Of a DNA stretch of 7,150 nt, positions 1-5,257 are shown piece by piece. Position 1 is the first letter of the stretch, and every line of letters begins with the position of its first letter. Under the pieces are notes generated by a model. It saw nothing but the letters and a program-made list of their open reading frames with translations. It did not search any database and was not told the DNA's origin. The position numbers were made by a program, and so were the translations under genes. The DNA comes from Robiginitomaculum sp. (GTDB taxonomy: Bacteria > Pseudomonadota > Alphaproteobacteria > Caulobacterales > Maricaulaceae): NCBI GenBank assembly GCA_027071965.1, contig JALSYJ010000170.1:5360-12509 (forward strand), given 5' to 3'.

Positions 1-222
1 ACTAAGATTGGCAATTTGCACATTACTTGCGGATACGGAGATTTTGGGAAAAATACCAATTTGAACAGGGCCGTTTATTTTGACCTCACGGAGTAATCTC
101 TCACTGGCCTGCTGTTCAATCTGAGCTTTGTACACTTCTTTGGGAATAAGAAGCGCCGCAATTACAAGTCCGGCCAAAACCAGAAAGAATAAGGAAAAGA
201 AAATAGCAATAATCCGTAGCAT
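1..222 (-). CDS. AsmA family protein, N-terminal part (cut by window edge)
   Basis: The reading frame starts with ATG at 222 and stays open to base 1, giving the first 74 residues. A GAAAGG ribosome binding site lies about 9 bases upstream of the start. The protein begins with a hydrophobic signal-anchor of about 22 residues (roughly 4-26, rich in I, F, L, V, A). It continues with IPKEVYKAQIEQQ, INGPVQIGIFPKISV and ASNVQIANLS, the typical start of AsmA-domain proteins. AsmA-like proteins are inner-membrane-anchored with a long periplasmic part. They are linked to outer-membrane assembly and lipid transport between membranes, but the exact role of this member cannot be read from 74 residues. 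It diverges from the M48 protease gene with a 124-base gap. Family assignment is confident; function is inferred. Confidence 0.85.
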   Translation of the reverse strand, partial: MLRIIAIFFSLFFLVLAGLVIAALLIPKEVYKAQIEQQASERLLREVKINGPVQIGIFPKISVSASNVQIANLS

Positions 223-254
223 TATGATGGCCTTTCACAAAATCAGGTCAGTGA

Positions 255-283
255 TTGAGATTCTATCCTATGTGCAGTATACT
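255..283 (+). promoter_or_regulatory. Probable sigma70 promoter of the M48 protease gene
   Basis: TTGAGA (255-260) and TATACT (278-283) are separated by exactly 17 bases. Both hexamers are close to the sigma70 consensus. Transcription would start near 290 and leave a 5' leader of about 57 bases before the ATG at 347. No second promoter of equal quality was seen for the divergent AsmA gene. Confidence 0.6.
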
Positions 284-346
284 TGATTTTATGCAATTTC
301 GCGAGGGAAGTTAAAATAAAAACCATAGTTCCGGGAGACAAAAGAC

Positions 347-1114
347 ATGGATGTAGTTCTAAGCCGAAGACAATTGATTGCAGGATTGGCTGCGGGTAGC
401 GTAACGGCCTGTGTTACCAATCCTGATACCGGAGAAAGCCAGTTTTTATTAGTAAATGACGGGCAGTTAGCCAAAATGGCGGCTACGGCATGGACGGATG
501 CGAAACGCCAAACCCCGGTTTCCAGAGACCCTTCGATGAATGCCCGGCTTTCAAAAGTTGGTGGAAAAATCACAAGAGCCGCAAATCGCCAGAATGAAAG
601 CTGGGAATATGCAGTTTTTGATTCGGATCAGAAAAACGCCTTTGTCATGCCCGGTGGCAAGGTTGGTTTTTACCGGGGAATGATGGATTTTACCCAGAAT
701 GATCACCAATTGGCGGCGGTCATGGGCCATGAGACCGGCCATGTGGTTGGACGTCATGCTGCGGCCCGCTATTCGGCACAAATGGCAAGTCAGGCTGGTC
801 TTGTGGCCGCCAATGTGGCCCTGTCACAATCAGATACACGCTACCGTAACGAAATTGCTGCTGTATTGGGTGCCGGTGTAACCTTTGGTGTGATTTTGCC
901 ATTTTCACGAAAGCATGAATCACAAGCAGACAGGCTGGGTGTGGATTATATGTACAGGGCAGGGTATGATGTGCGGCAATCAGTCAAACTTTGGGAGCGA
1001 ATGGCTGCAGACAGTGCTGGCCCACGAAAGCCAGAATTCCTATCGACCCATCCCTCTCCGGAAACCAGAATACGTGATCTTGATGCCTATATCAGAACCA
1101 AGGGCTATGCCTAA
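347..1114 (+). CDS. M48 family zinc metalloprotease, predicted lipoprotein
   Basis: A 255-residue protein with a GGGAG ribosome binding site about 9 bases before the ATG. Residues 7-22 form a lipoprotein signal: RR, a hydrophobic stretch, then V-T-A-C with the lipidated cysteine at 22. The catalytic zinc motif is H128-E-T-G-H132, inside AAVMGHETGHVVGRHA. The third zinc ligand is E191 in HESQADRLG, the usual ExxAD motif of M48 enzymes, and the conserved STHPSPETRI lies at 233-242. All key residues are present, so it should be active. Relatives in other proteobacteria (the LoiP, YcaL and BepA group) are periplasmic or outer-membrane-associated endopeptidases acting in envelope quality control. 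The divergent AsmA gene fits an envelope theme, but that link is only inferred. Length is normal for the single-domain members, which lack the C-terminal TPR domain of BepA. Confidence 0.93.
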   Translation: MDVVLSRRQLIAGLAAGSVTACVTNPDTGESQFLLVNDGQLAKMAATAWTDAKRQTPVSRDPSMNARLSKVGGKITRAANRQNESWEYAVFDSDQKNAFVMPGGKVGFYRGMMDFTQNDHQLAAVMGHETGHVVGRHAAARYSAQMASQAGLVAANVALSQSDTRYRNEIAAVLGAGVTFGVILPFSRKHESQADRLGVDYMYRAGYDVRQSVKLWERMAADSAGPRKPEFLSTHPSPETRIRDLDAYIRTKGYA

Positions 1115-1177
1115 GGGCCAAAATCTTGATCTGCTGCGGGTTTTAAGTAGAAACTTTCCCCAGACATGATTTTGGGC

Positions 1178-1206
1178 TTGTTTGATTTGTCTCATGGCAT
1201 TAGGTT
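1178..1206 (+). promoter_or_regulatory. Possible promoter of tRNA-His
   Basis: TTGTTT (1178-1183) and TAGGTT (1201-1206) are 17 bases apart. The predicted start near 1213 is about 15 bases before the tRNA 5' end. The -10 hexamer is a weak match, so this is tentative. Confidence 0.35.
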
Positions 1207-1227
1207 TCGCGCCGCAATGAAAGGTTG

Positions 1228-1304
1228 GCCGCCTTAGCTCAGTTGGTTAGAGCGCCGGTTTGTGGAACCGGAGGTCCTTGGTTCGAGACCAAGAGGCGGT
1301 ACCA
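1228..1304 (+). tRNA. tRNA-His (anticodon GUG)
   Basis: A complete cloverleaf of 77 bases with encoded CCA. Acceptor GCCGCCT (1228-1234) pairs with AGGCGGT (1294-1300), with a G1-U72 wobble at the end. The D stem is GCTC/GAGC. The anticodon stem CCGGT/ACCGG (1255-1259, 1267-1271) has loop TTGTGGA, with anticodon GTG at 1262-1264. The T stem CTTGG/CCAAG has loop TTCGAGA. The discriminator is A73 (1301) followed by CCA 1302-1304. Most bacterial tRNA-His carry an extra G-1 opposite C73. Here the base before the acceptor is G (1227) but it would face A73, so no such pair can form. This matches the tRNA-His type known from a subgroup of Alphaproteobacteria. Confidence 0.97.
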
Positions 1305-1306
1305 TT

Positions 1307-1325
1307 CAGCATTAGCTGGTTTTTT
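1307..1325 (+). terminator. Weak terminator after tRNA-His
   Basis: CAGC (1307-1310), loop ATTA, GCTG (1315-1318), then G and a run of six T (1320-1325). The stem is only four pairs, extended by a possible T-G wobble. Its position three bases after the tRNA CCA end makes a terminator role likely. Confidence 0.45.
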
Positions 1326-1602
1326 CATTGTCTACAGATCATGAAGTCATCGTAAATGCGTCTTGCAAAAACGCTTATCCTCATTTCCCCACGGGATAAG
1401 AGCCATAGGCAGGGCAAGGGCATTCCAGGATTGTCCATTTGCTTACGAGCTATGCGAAGCGGCAAAACCCTTAATATTATTGGGGTTTGAGAGAAATATT
1501 TACCTGTCAAAGAGCGTTTTTGTCGGGGTTTTGATCCTAACCCTTACATTATAACAGGTTTTAAGGTTGGCGGGCGCCTTTTACACTTATCCCCGCAGTC
1601 CA
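1326..1602. other. Intergenic stretch without a recognisable gene
   Basis: Overlapping reading frames of about 60 codons exist on both strands here (for example 1363-1554 plus and 1325-1510 minus). None has a convincing ribosome binding site or a protein family look. No RNA gene, promoter or element was recognised. Together with the repeats that follow, it forms a 920-base gene-free zone between tRNA-His and the small membrane protein gene. Confidence 0.4.
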
Positions 1603-1739
1603 AGGGTCAGTCAGTACTTCTTAGGGTCATTTAAGGGTCACTCTATTACCAACAAGTGCTGTTTTGGTATGATTACAGTGTCTCTCAAGTATCACCCAAG
1701 GGATAGCCAAAAAATGCACTGACCCTGAATAGTGACCCT
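1603..1739. repeat. Cluster of inverted AGGGTCA motifs (MITE-like segment)
   Basis: Three direct copies of AGGGTCA lie at 1603-1609, 1623-1629 and 1634-1640. The first and third extend to AGGGTCAGT (1603-1611) and AGGGTCACT (1634-1642). The exact reverse complements of these two nine-base words occur at 1718-1726 (ACTGACCCT) and 1731-1739 (AGTGACCCT). The 137-base segment is thus bounded by multiple inverted motifs, like the ends of a small non-autonomous transposon or a set of protein binding sites. No target-site duplication was seen and it codes for nothing recognisable. Confidence 0.5.
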
Positions 1740-1750
1740 CACCCCCAGCC

Positions 1751-1777
1751 GTCACACCGGATCAAGCCCGGTGTGAC
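1751..1777. repeat. Alphaproteobacterial-type intergenic palindrome
   Basis: GTCACACCGG (1751-1760) and CCGGTGTGAC (1768-1777) form a perfect ten-pair hairpin around the seven-base loop ATCAAGC. Palindromes of this general form, with CCGG arms around a GATCAAG-like centre, are dispersed in intergenic regions of many alphaproteobacterial genomes. It lies 17 bases before the leading edge of the first tandem array. It has no T-run, so it is not a normal intrinsic terminator. Confidence 0.7.
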
Positions 1778-1793
1778 GAAAATGGTAGAACAG

Positions 1794-1944
1794 ATACCCG
1801 TCCTCAAGTAGCCGCTAGGCGATAGGACATTAAAAGAGTCCTCAAGCAGCCGCTAGGCGATAGGACATTAAAAGAGTCCTCAAGCAGCCGCTAGGCGATA
1901 GGACATTAAAAGACTCCCTCAAATAGCGCAGAGGTAGGACATGG
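1794..1944 (+). repeat. Tandem-repeat array 1 (three 38-base units plus edge pieces)
   Basis: Three units of 38 bases begin at 1801, 1839 and 1877. They differ at single positions, such as T or C at the tenth base of the unit. Each reads TCCTCAAG, then a short imperfect hairpin (CCGC-TAG-GCGA), TAGGACAT and a TAAAAGA linker. The array is preceded by the other linker type, ATACCCG (1794-1800), and ends in a degenerate unit at 1915-1944 (CTCCCTCAA, TAGCG, TAGGACAT). The units are identical in kind to the reverse complement of the array at 4414-4756. There are no unique spacers, so this is not CRISPR. A period of 38 is not a multiple of three, so it is not coding. Confidence 0.9.
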
Positions 1945-2119
1945 ATTTGCGGCGATTTGATCAGTTTTTCCCATCTGCATACTTGGTATAGGCGGTATTT
2001 GGGATATTTTTTATTTTCTCACAAAAGAAAATCTATTGTTTTTCCAGCAGGTTAAGGTTTTGCCTGATAGGAGCTTACTGTTTATTACCAAAATTTTATC
2101 GTTTTACAGTAATTTGCTA

Positions 2120-2148
2120 TTGATTGTTTTTCGATATTTGTTTATTGT
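2120..2148 (+). promoter_or_regulatory. Possible promoter of the 38-residue membrane protein gene
   Basis: TTGATT (2120-2125) and TATTGT (2143-2148) are 17 bases apart in an AT-rich stretch. The leader would be about 70 bases and contains GGCC-CGCTAAGA-GGCC, a small possible hairpin. The rest of 1945-2119 shows nothing recognisable. The surrounding AT richness makes chance matches easy, so confidence is limited. Confidence 0.35.
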
Positions 2149-2224
2149 TTATCGGCATGGACGGAAGCTAATCTGTTCATGAGGCCCGCTAAGAGGCCGC
2201 AACGGTCCCGTAAGGAGAAACAAG

Positions 2225-2341
2225 ATGGCCCGATTTGGTAATAATGTATTTCAGTCAGTATTTGCTGTTGTCAGCTATGTCGGCATTACCGCTTTGATCG
2301 GTTTTGCAATCATAGAATCAGTTAGCAGCATATTGCTGTAA
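2225..2341 (+). CDS. Small single-span membrane protein, 38 residues
   Basis: ATG at 2225 is preceded by a near-perfect ribosome binding site, AAGGAG, seven bases upstream. The frame encodes MARFGNNVFQSVFAVVSY followed by VGITALIGFAIIESVSSILL and ends with TAA at 2341. Residues about 8-30 form one hydrophobic membrane segment, with an R/N-containing N-terminus and an S-rich end. A plausible promoter lies upstream, and a strong intrinsic terminator sits 74 bases past the stop. It therefore looks like a free-standing, possibly well expressed gene. I do not recognise a family. Short proteins of this kind often stabilise a larger membrane complex, but nothing here identifies the partner. The combination of start signal, hydrophobic segment and terminator makes a chance frame unlikely. 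Confidence 0.65.
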   Translation: MARFGNNVFQSVFAVVSYVGITALIGFAIIESVSSILL

Positions 2342-2414
2342 TCAACTCCCCCAAGTTTGCCGCAAGACGCAAACCTTAATTAAAAATATTAACCCTGCCC
2401 CCCAGCACACTTGA

Positions 2415-2444
2415 CCCGAGGCTTTAGGCTTCGGGTTTTTCTTT
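2415..2444 (+). terminator. Intrinsic terminator downstream of the small membrane protein gene
   Basis: CCCGAGGC (2415-2422) pairs with GGCTTCGGG bases 2428-2435, forming eight pairs including one G-U around a five-base loop. It is followed by TTTTTCTTT (2436-2444). This is a textbook rho-independent terminator in the plus direction and ends the transcript of the 38-residue protein. Confidence 0.85.
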
Positions 2445-2690
2445 AACTTTGCAAAATTTGCAAGCCGGTATTTTTCAGGGTGTTGCTTGATGAATATTGT
2501 CTGAAATTTAGGCTGGTCAATCAAGATAATTAACGCTATATGGCGCCGGTATGTTGATAGAGGCAAGATTGTTTCCGCATCAATTGAGTGGTTAAATCGG
2601 CGCCAAAATCAACATTAGCTGTAAACTGGTCGAAACCGGCTTGTTTGCAGACCAGAGTAAAAACAGTAATTAGCTGTTTTTGCTGCATAC
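2445..2690. other. Intergenic stretch with small palindromes before tRNA-Thr
   Basis: No gene is visible. TTGCAAA-A-TTTGCAA (2449-2463) is a perfect 15-base palindrome directly after the terminator and may be a protein binding site or a chance AT-rich symmetry. AAAAACAG/CTGTTTTT (2659-2666, 2674-2681) forms an eight-pair hairpin ten bases before tRNA-Thr. A weak tRNA promoter, TTGCAG (2645-2650) and TAATTA (2667-2672) with a 16-base gap, overlaps it. Confidence 0.4.
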
Positions 2691-2766
2691 GCCGCTTTAG
2701 CTCAGCTGGTAGAGCATCTGATTTGTAATCAGAGGGTCGGGAGTTCGAGTCTCTCAAGCGGCACCA
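2691..2766 (+). tRNA. tRNA-Thr (anticodon UGU)
   Basis: A complete 76-base cloverleaf with encoded CCA. Acceptor GCCGCTT (2691-2697) pairs with AAGCGGC (2756-2762). The anticodon stem TCTGA/TCAGA (2717-2721, 2729-2733) has loop TTTGTAA, with anticodon TGT at 2724-2726, which reads ACA. The T loop TTCGAGT is present. The discriminator is A2763 with CCA 2764-2766. The D arm is normal. It is solitary, with no other tRNA next to it. Confidence 0.97.
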
Positions 2767-3090
2767 TTTTATTCCTTATATATCAAGTATTTAAATATCC
2801 CATATTTTAATGTAAATACTAGCTTTTGCAAAAGGAACCCTATAGAAACCCACAGAATTAAAACTGGCTATATAGAATTTATGATAGGCTCCTTGTTTGC
2901 GGAGTCTTGAATATTTCATGCTCCAATAAATAATGGGATAAAAATACAGCCATATGACATTAGAGAACGAGAGAAATTAAATCTCCGATTAGGTATAAAA
3001 TCTTCAATATCCTACAGCTCGTTTTTTGAGTGATGTGGGATGAATATTTCGCGTGACCGAGGTCATTCTCGGCTCAGAAGGTAGCCCTTG
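2767..3090. other. AT-rich leader region of the DUF gene
   Basis: This 324-base stretch between tRNA-Thr and the next gene is strongly AT-rich and contains no supported reading frame. A six-pair hairpin, GGCTCC/GGAGTC, lies at 2887-2906 without a T-run. Near its end, TGACC-GA-GGTCA (3054-3065) is a 12-base palindrome, and CCGAG/CTCGG (3057-3061, 3068-3072) can form an overlapping five-pair hairpin just before the ribosome binding site AGAAGG (3076-3081). These could be an operator or translation control site for the gene at 3091. Confidence 0.35.
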
Positions 3091-3933
3091 ATGAAAATAT
3101 TTTTCCTTTTGTTGGTTTTTCTGTTCGCTGCGACGCTCGTCATATTGATGATATGGCGCCAACTTGATCACCGTGCAGACCGGGCAGAGATGGCTCGCCT
3201 GATAGCGTTGCAGCCCAAATCACCACGCGTCTTTGATCCGGCAATGGTGGCTGATCTTCCAGACCCGGCGCGGCGGTATTTCGAATACACGATACTAAGG
3301 GGAACTCCGTTGTTCACGGTGGCAGATATCGAGATGACGGGACAGTTTAGTCTCGGCACGAAAGAGGCGCCAAACTACATGGCAATGACCGCACGGCAGG
3401 TGCTGGCTGCACCAAATGGTTTTGTTTGGAAAATGTCTGGCGGCAAAGGGGTTATGCGTATGTCCGGATCGGATAGTGCGAGTTGGACCCGGTTCTGGAT
3501 TGCAGGACTCGCCCCTGTAGCACGCTTTGGAGAGACCTCTGATCACACAAGTTCAGCATTCGGCCGCTATATAGCAGAAGCCGTTTTCTGGACCCCTGCT
3601 GCGCTTTTGCCTAGGCAGAATATTGTTTGGCAAGCGGTGAACAAAAACACTTCGAAGGTTACAATTCATCATAACGGGATCACACAGGACGTTTACATCT
3701 CCGTGACACCAGAGGGCCAACCAACAGAGGTCAGTTTTCCGCGTTGGAGCGATGCTAACCCGGAAGGAATTTATCGCCTCCAACCCTTTGGCGGCTATCT
3801 TTCTGAATTTCGAAATATTGCGGGATTTCGACTCCCGACCCATGTTGAAGCCGGAAACTTCTTTGGGACTGAAGACTATTTTCCCTTCTATCTTGTCGAT
3901 GTTACAAATCTGCAATTTCCACAGGCGGAATGA
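3091..3933 (+). CDS. Membrane-anchored protein of unknown function (DUF6544/DUF6920-like)
   Basis: A 280-residue protein. I chose ATG 3091, nine bases after AGAAGG; an in-frame TTG at 3088 would add one residue. Residues 3-22 are a hydrophobic signal-anchor. The rest is a soluble domain, probably outside the cytoplasm. Visible motifs are LPDPARRYF (56-64), AGLAPVA (138-144), RYIAEAVFWTPAALLP (159-174) and a C-terminal GFRLPTHVEAGNFFG (245-259) followed by DYFPFY (262-267). This pattern, LPxPxRRY then GLxPV then RYLxExxWxPxALLP, is what I recall for DUF6544/DUF6920-type proteins, which have no established function. It stands alone between AT-rich, gene-poor flanks and its codons are more GC-rich than those flanks, so acquisition by transfer is possible. 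The family name comes from memory of the pattern, not a search. Confidence 0.8.
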   Translation: MKIFFLLLVFLFAATLVILMIWRQLDHRADRAEMARLIALQPKSPRVFDPAMVADLPDPARRYFEYTILRGTPLFTVADIEMTGQFSLGTKEAPNYMAMTARQVLAAPNGFVWKMSGGKGVMRMSGSDSASWTRFWIAGLAPVARFGETSDHTSSAFGRYIAEAVFWTPAALLPRQNIVWQAVNKNTSKVTIHHNGITQDVYISVTPEGQPTEVSFPRWSDANPEGIYRLQPFGGYLSEFRNIAGFRLPTHVEAGNFFGTEDYFPFYLVDVTNLQFPQAE

Positions 3934-4291
3934 GACCCCGCTGATCATGGATTCCTATCAGGCAAGCTACTGATGAAATCGGACTCAAATTCAGTGGACG
4001 TGGCAAGGATATTAAAGAACATCTTTCCCATTGGTTCCGTTGGATTATAGACTGATGCCCCAAGCGCAAGTTTGACGCCTACTGAAGAGACCCCAAGGGC
4101 GCAACTTACCAATAGAGTATCCACTTTAATCTAAAGAATAATCACTTACACGACGTAATAGAAATCTACCGATCTCTACTCAGACAAATGGTGTTTACTC
4201 TTTGATTATCAACGGTTTGTAATTATAGTTCAATGGTTTCACACCAGTGCCCATCTATGTCCCCTGTGGGGCACCATTTCTTTTGTCTAGC
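3934..4291. other. Gene-free stretch with a possible short coding remnant
   Basis: No complete gene is supported. An open frame without a start codon runs from 3945 to a TGA at 4053-4055. It reads WIPIRQATDEIGLKF and then GRGKDIKEHLSHWFRWIID, which looks protein-like (tryptophans, balanced charges) and could be the tail of a lost gene. I do not recognise its family. GTGCCC (4247-4252) and GGGCAC (4269-4274) form an inverted repeat near the end. GGCACCATTT (4270-4279) exactly repeats the tRNA-Thr 3' end and following bases (2760-2769). Confidence 0.3.
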
Positions 4292-4382
4292 GGCGTGAAG
4301 AAACGCCTCCGACGGGGCGGCGAACGATCGCCGGGGCGCAGTCGCGCCCTTGGGTGCGGTTCAAGTTTGGTCTTTCGACCCA
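4292..4382. other. Cluster of adjacent GC-rich hairpins
   Basis: Four stem-loops follow one another. GGCGT/ACGCC spans 4292-4307 with a six-base loop. CGGCGA/TCGCCG spans 4318-4333 with loop ACGA. GGGCGC/GCGCCC spans 4334-4349 with loop AGTC. TGGGT/ACCCA spans 4351-4382 and encloses GGTC-TTTC-GACC (4369-4380). The second and third touch without a gap and have the same shape, six pairs and four loop bases. The stretch is far more GC-rich than its flanks. It may be a structured RNA or a replication or recombination site. The plus-strand frame through it (from 4247) is arginine- and serine-rich with no good ribosome binding site, so I do not call it a gene. Confidence 0.5.
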
Positions 4383-4413
4383 CACCATTTTGGTCTGCGT
4401 TATCATTCGGCTG

Positions 4414-4756
4414 TTGTTTCGCTAGTTGAGGGAGTCTTTGATGTCCTATCGCCTAGCGGCTACTTGAGGACGGGTATATGTCCTACCGCTTCGCTACTTG
4501 AGGACGGGTATATGTCCTACCGCTTCGCTACTTGAGGACGGGTATATGTCCTACCGCCTAGCGGCTACTTGAGGACGGGTATATGTCCTACCGCCTAGCG
4601 GCTACTTGAGGACGGGTATATGTCCTATCGCTTCGCTACTTGAGGAGTCTTTTAATGTCCTATCGCCTAGCGGCTACTTGAGGACGGGTATATGTCCTAC
4701 CGCCTAGCGGCTACTTGAGGAGTCTTTTAATGTCCTACCGCTTCGCTACTTGAGGA
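4414..4756 (-). repeat. Tandem-repeat array 2 (nine units plus degenerate edge)
   Basis: Read on the plus strand, nine units start at 4442, 4479, 4513, 4547, 4584, 4621, 4656, 4693 and 4731. Each begins TGTCCTAYCGC and ends CTACTTGAGGA. The centre is either long (CTAGCGG, units 1, 4, 5, 7, 8) or short (TTCG, units 2, 3, 6, 9). Units are joined by linker CGGGTATA or, after units 6 and 8, GTCTTTTAA, so the period varies between 34 and 38. A degenerate unit sits at 4414-4440. The long centre can fold as CCGC-CTA-GCGG. The family is the same as at 1794-1944 but in the opposite orientation, which is why I give the minus strand. The array starts about 40 bases past the lbpA stop, and no T-run terminator lies between. 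Spacers are not unique, so it is not CRISPR. Confidence 0.92.
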
Positions 4757-4796
4757 TGTGCGCTGGAGGGGAGGTTCTACCTTGAGTGCAAAATGC

Positions 4797-5234
4797 TTAT
4801 TCGCAACCGGCGAAGCCGTCTTCGTCCATTTTTGCCTCATAAGGGGCGGTGATTTCAGCGCCGGAAACATAAGAAGCGCGCACTTCGTCCCAGTTTTCCG
4901 GCTTGATTTCAACCATCCACGCCTTATAGGGATCATCATTGGCCAAAGACGGGTTGGCTTGCAGGTCTTCATTAACTGCGATGACTTCGCCGCCGGCTGC
5001 GGATTTGGCAGGGCCAACCCATTTGCCGCTTTCAACAGTGGCGCATGAACGCCCGGCTCTTACCTTGCGGCCAACTTTTTTCGGGGTAAATGCGACCAGG
5101 GAACCAGCAAGAGCAGTAGCAACAGAGGTCATTCCCAAGCGTATTTTACCATCTTCAATCTCCTTAACCCAGATATGATTCCCCACATCATAAAGTAAGT
5201 CTTCCGGAAGGTGACAACCACGAACATCAGCCAT
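4797..5234 (-). CDS. lbpA: GcvH-like lipoate-binding protein of the sHdr sulfur-oxidation system
   Basis: A 145-residue protein with ATG at 5234 and an AAGGA ribosome binding site upstream. It has the fold length of glycine-cleavage H protein, and its lipoyl site is TVESGKWVGPAKS with the modified lysine at residue 71. The ESGKWVGP form is what I recall for LbpA proteins; true GcvH usually reads ESVKA. Cysteines at 7, 64 and 144 are visible. In bacteria and archaea with the Hdr-like pathway, LbpA carries the lipoamide arm that is thought to hold and pass sulfur intermediates to the sHdr complex in the cytoplasm. It is the last gene of the minus-strand operon, 23 bases after the preceding gene. 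No glycine-cleavage genes are near, which supports LbpA over GcvH. Confidence 0.88.
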   Translation of the reverse strand: MADVRGCHLPEDLLYDVGNHIWVKEIEDGKIRLGMTSVATALAGSLVAFTPKKVGRKVRAGRSCATVESGKWVGPAKSAAGGEVIAVNEDLQANPSLANDDPYKAWMVEIKPENWDEVRASYVSGAEITAPYEAKMDEDGFAGCE

Positions 5235-5257
5235 TTTCTGTTCCTTAAATTGATGAT

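Noticed and set aside
1325..1554. Overlapping short frames on both strands
   Set aside because: No ribosome binding site, no family features, and mutual overlap on opposite strands.
2342..2757. Minus-strand frames of 73-74 codons
   Set aside because: One runs antisense through tRNA-Thr and the other through the intrinsic terminator; the latter part reads as antisense tRNA (RDSNSRPSDYKSDALPAELKR), a known artefact.
4201..4276. tRNA remnant ending in GGGGCACCA with TAGTTCAATGGT resembling a D arm
   Set aside because: No T loop, no anticodon stem and no 5' acceptor partner can be found. The resemblance is limited to the ends.
4247..4535. Two plus-strand frames of about 60 codons
   Set aside because: They run through the hairpin cluster and the tandem array, whose period is not a multiple of three. 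They lack ribosome binding sites and give low-complexity R/S/G-rich peptides.
4414..4756. CRISPR array
   Set aside because: The stretches between repeats are just two recurring linkers of 8-9 bases with no unique spacers, and no cas gene is in the window.
4797..5234. Glycine-cleavage H protein (GcvH)
   Set aside because: The lipoyl motif is ESGKWVGP and the neighbours are HdrB and HdrC, with no gcvT or gcvP, so LbpA fits better.
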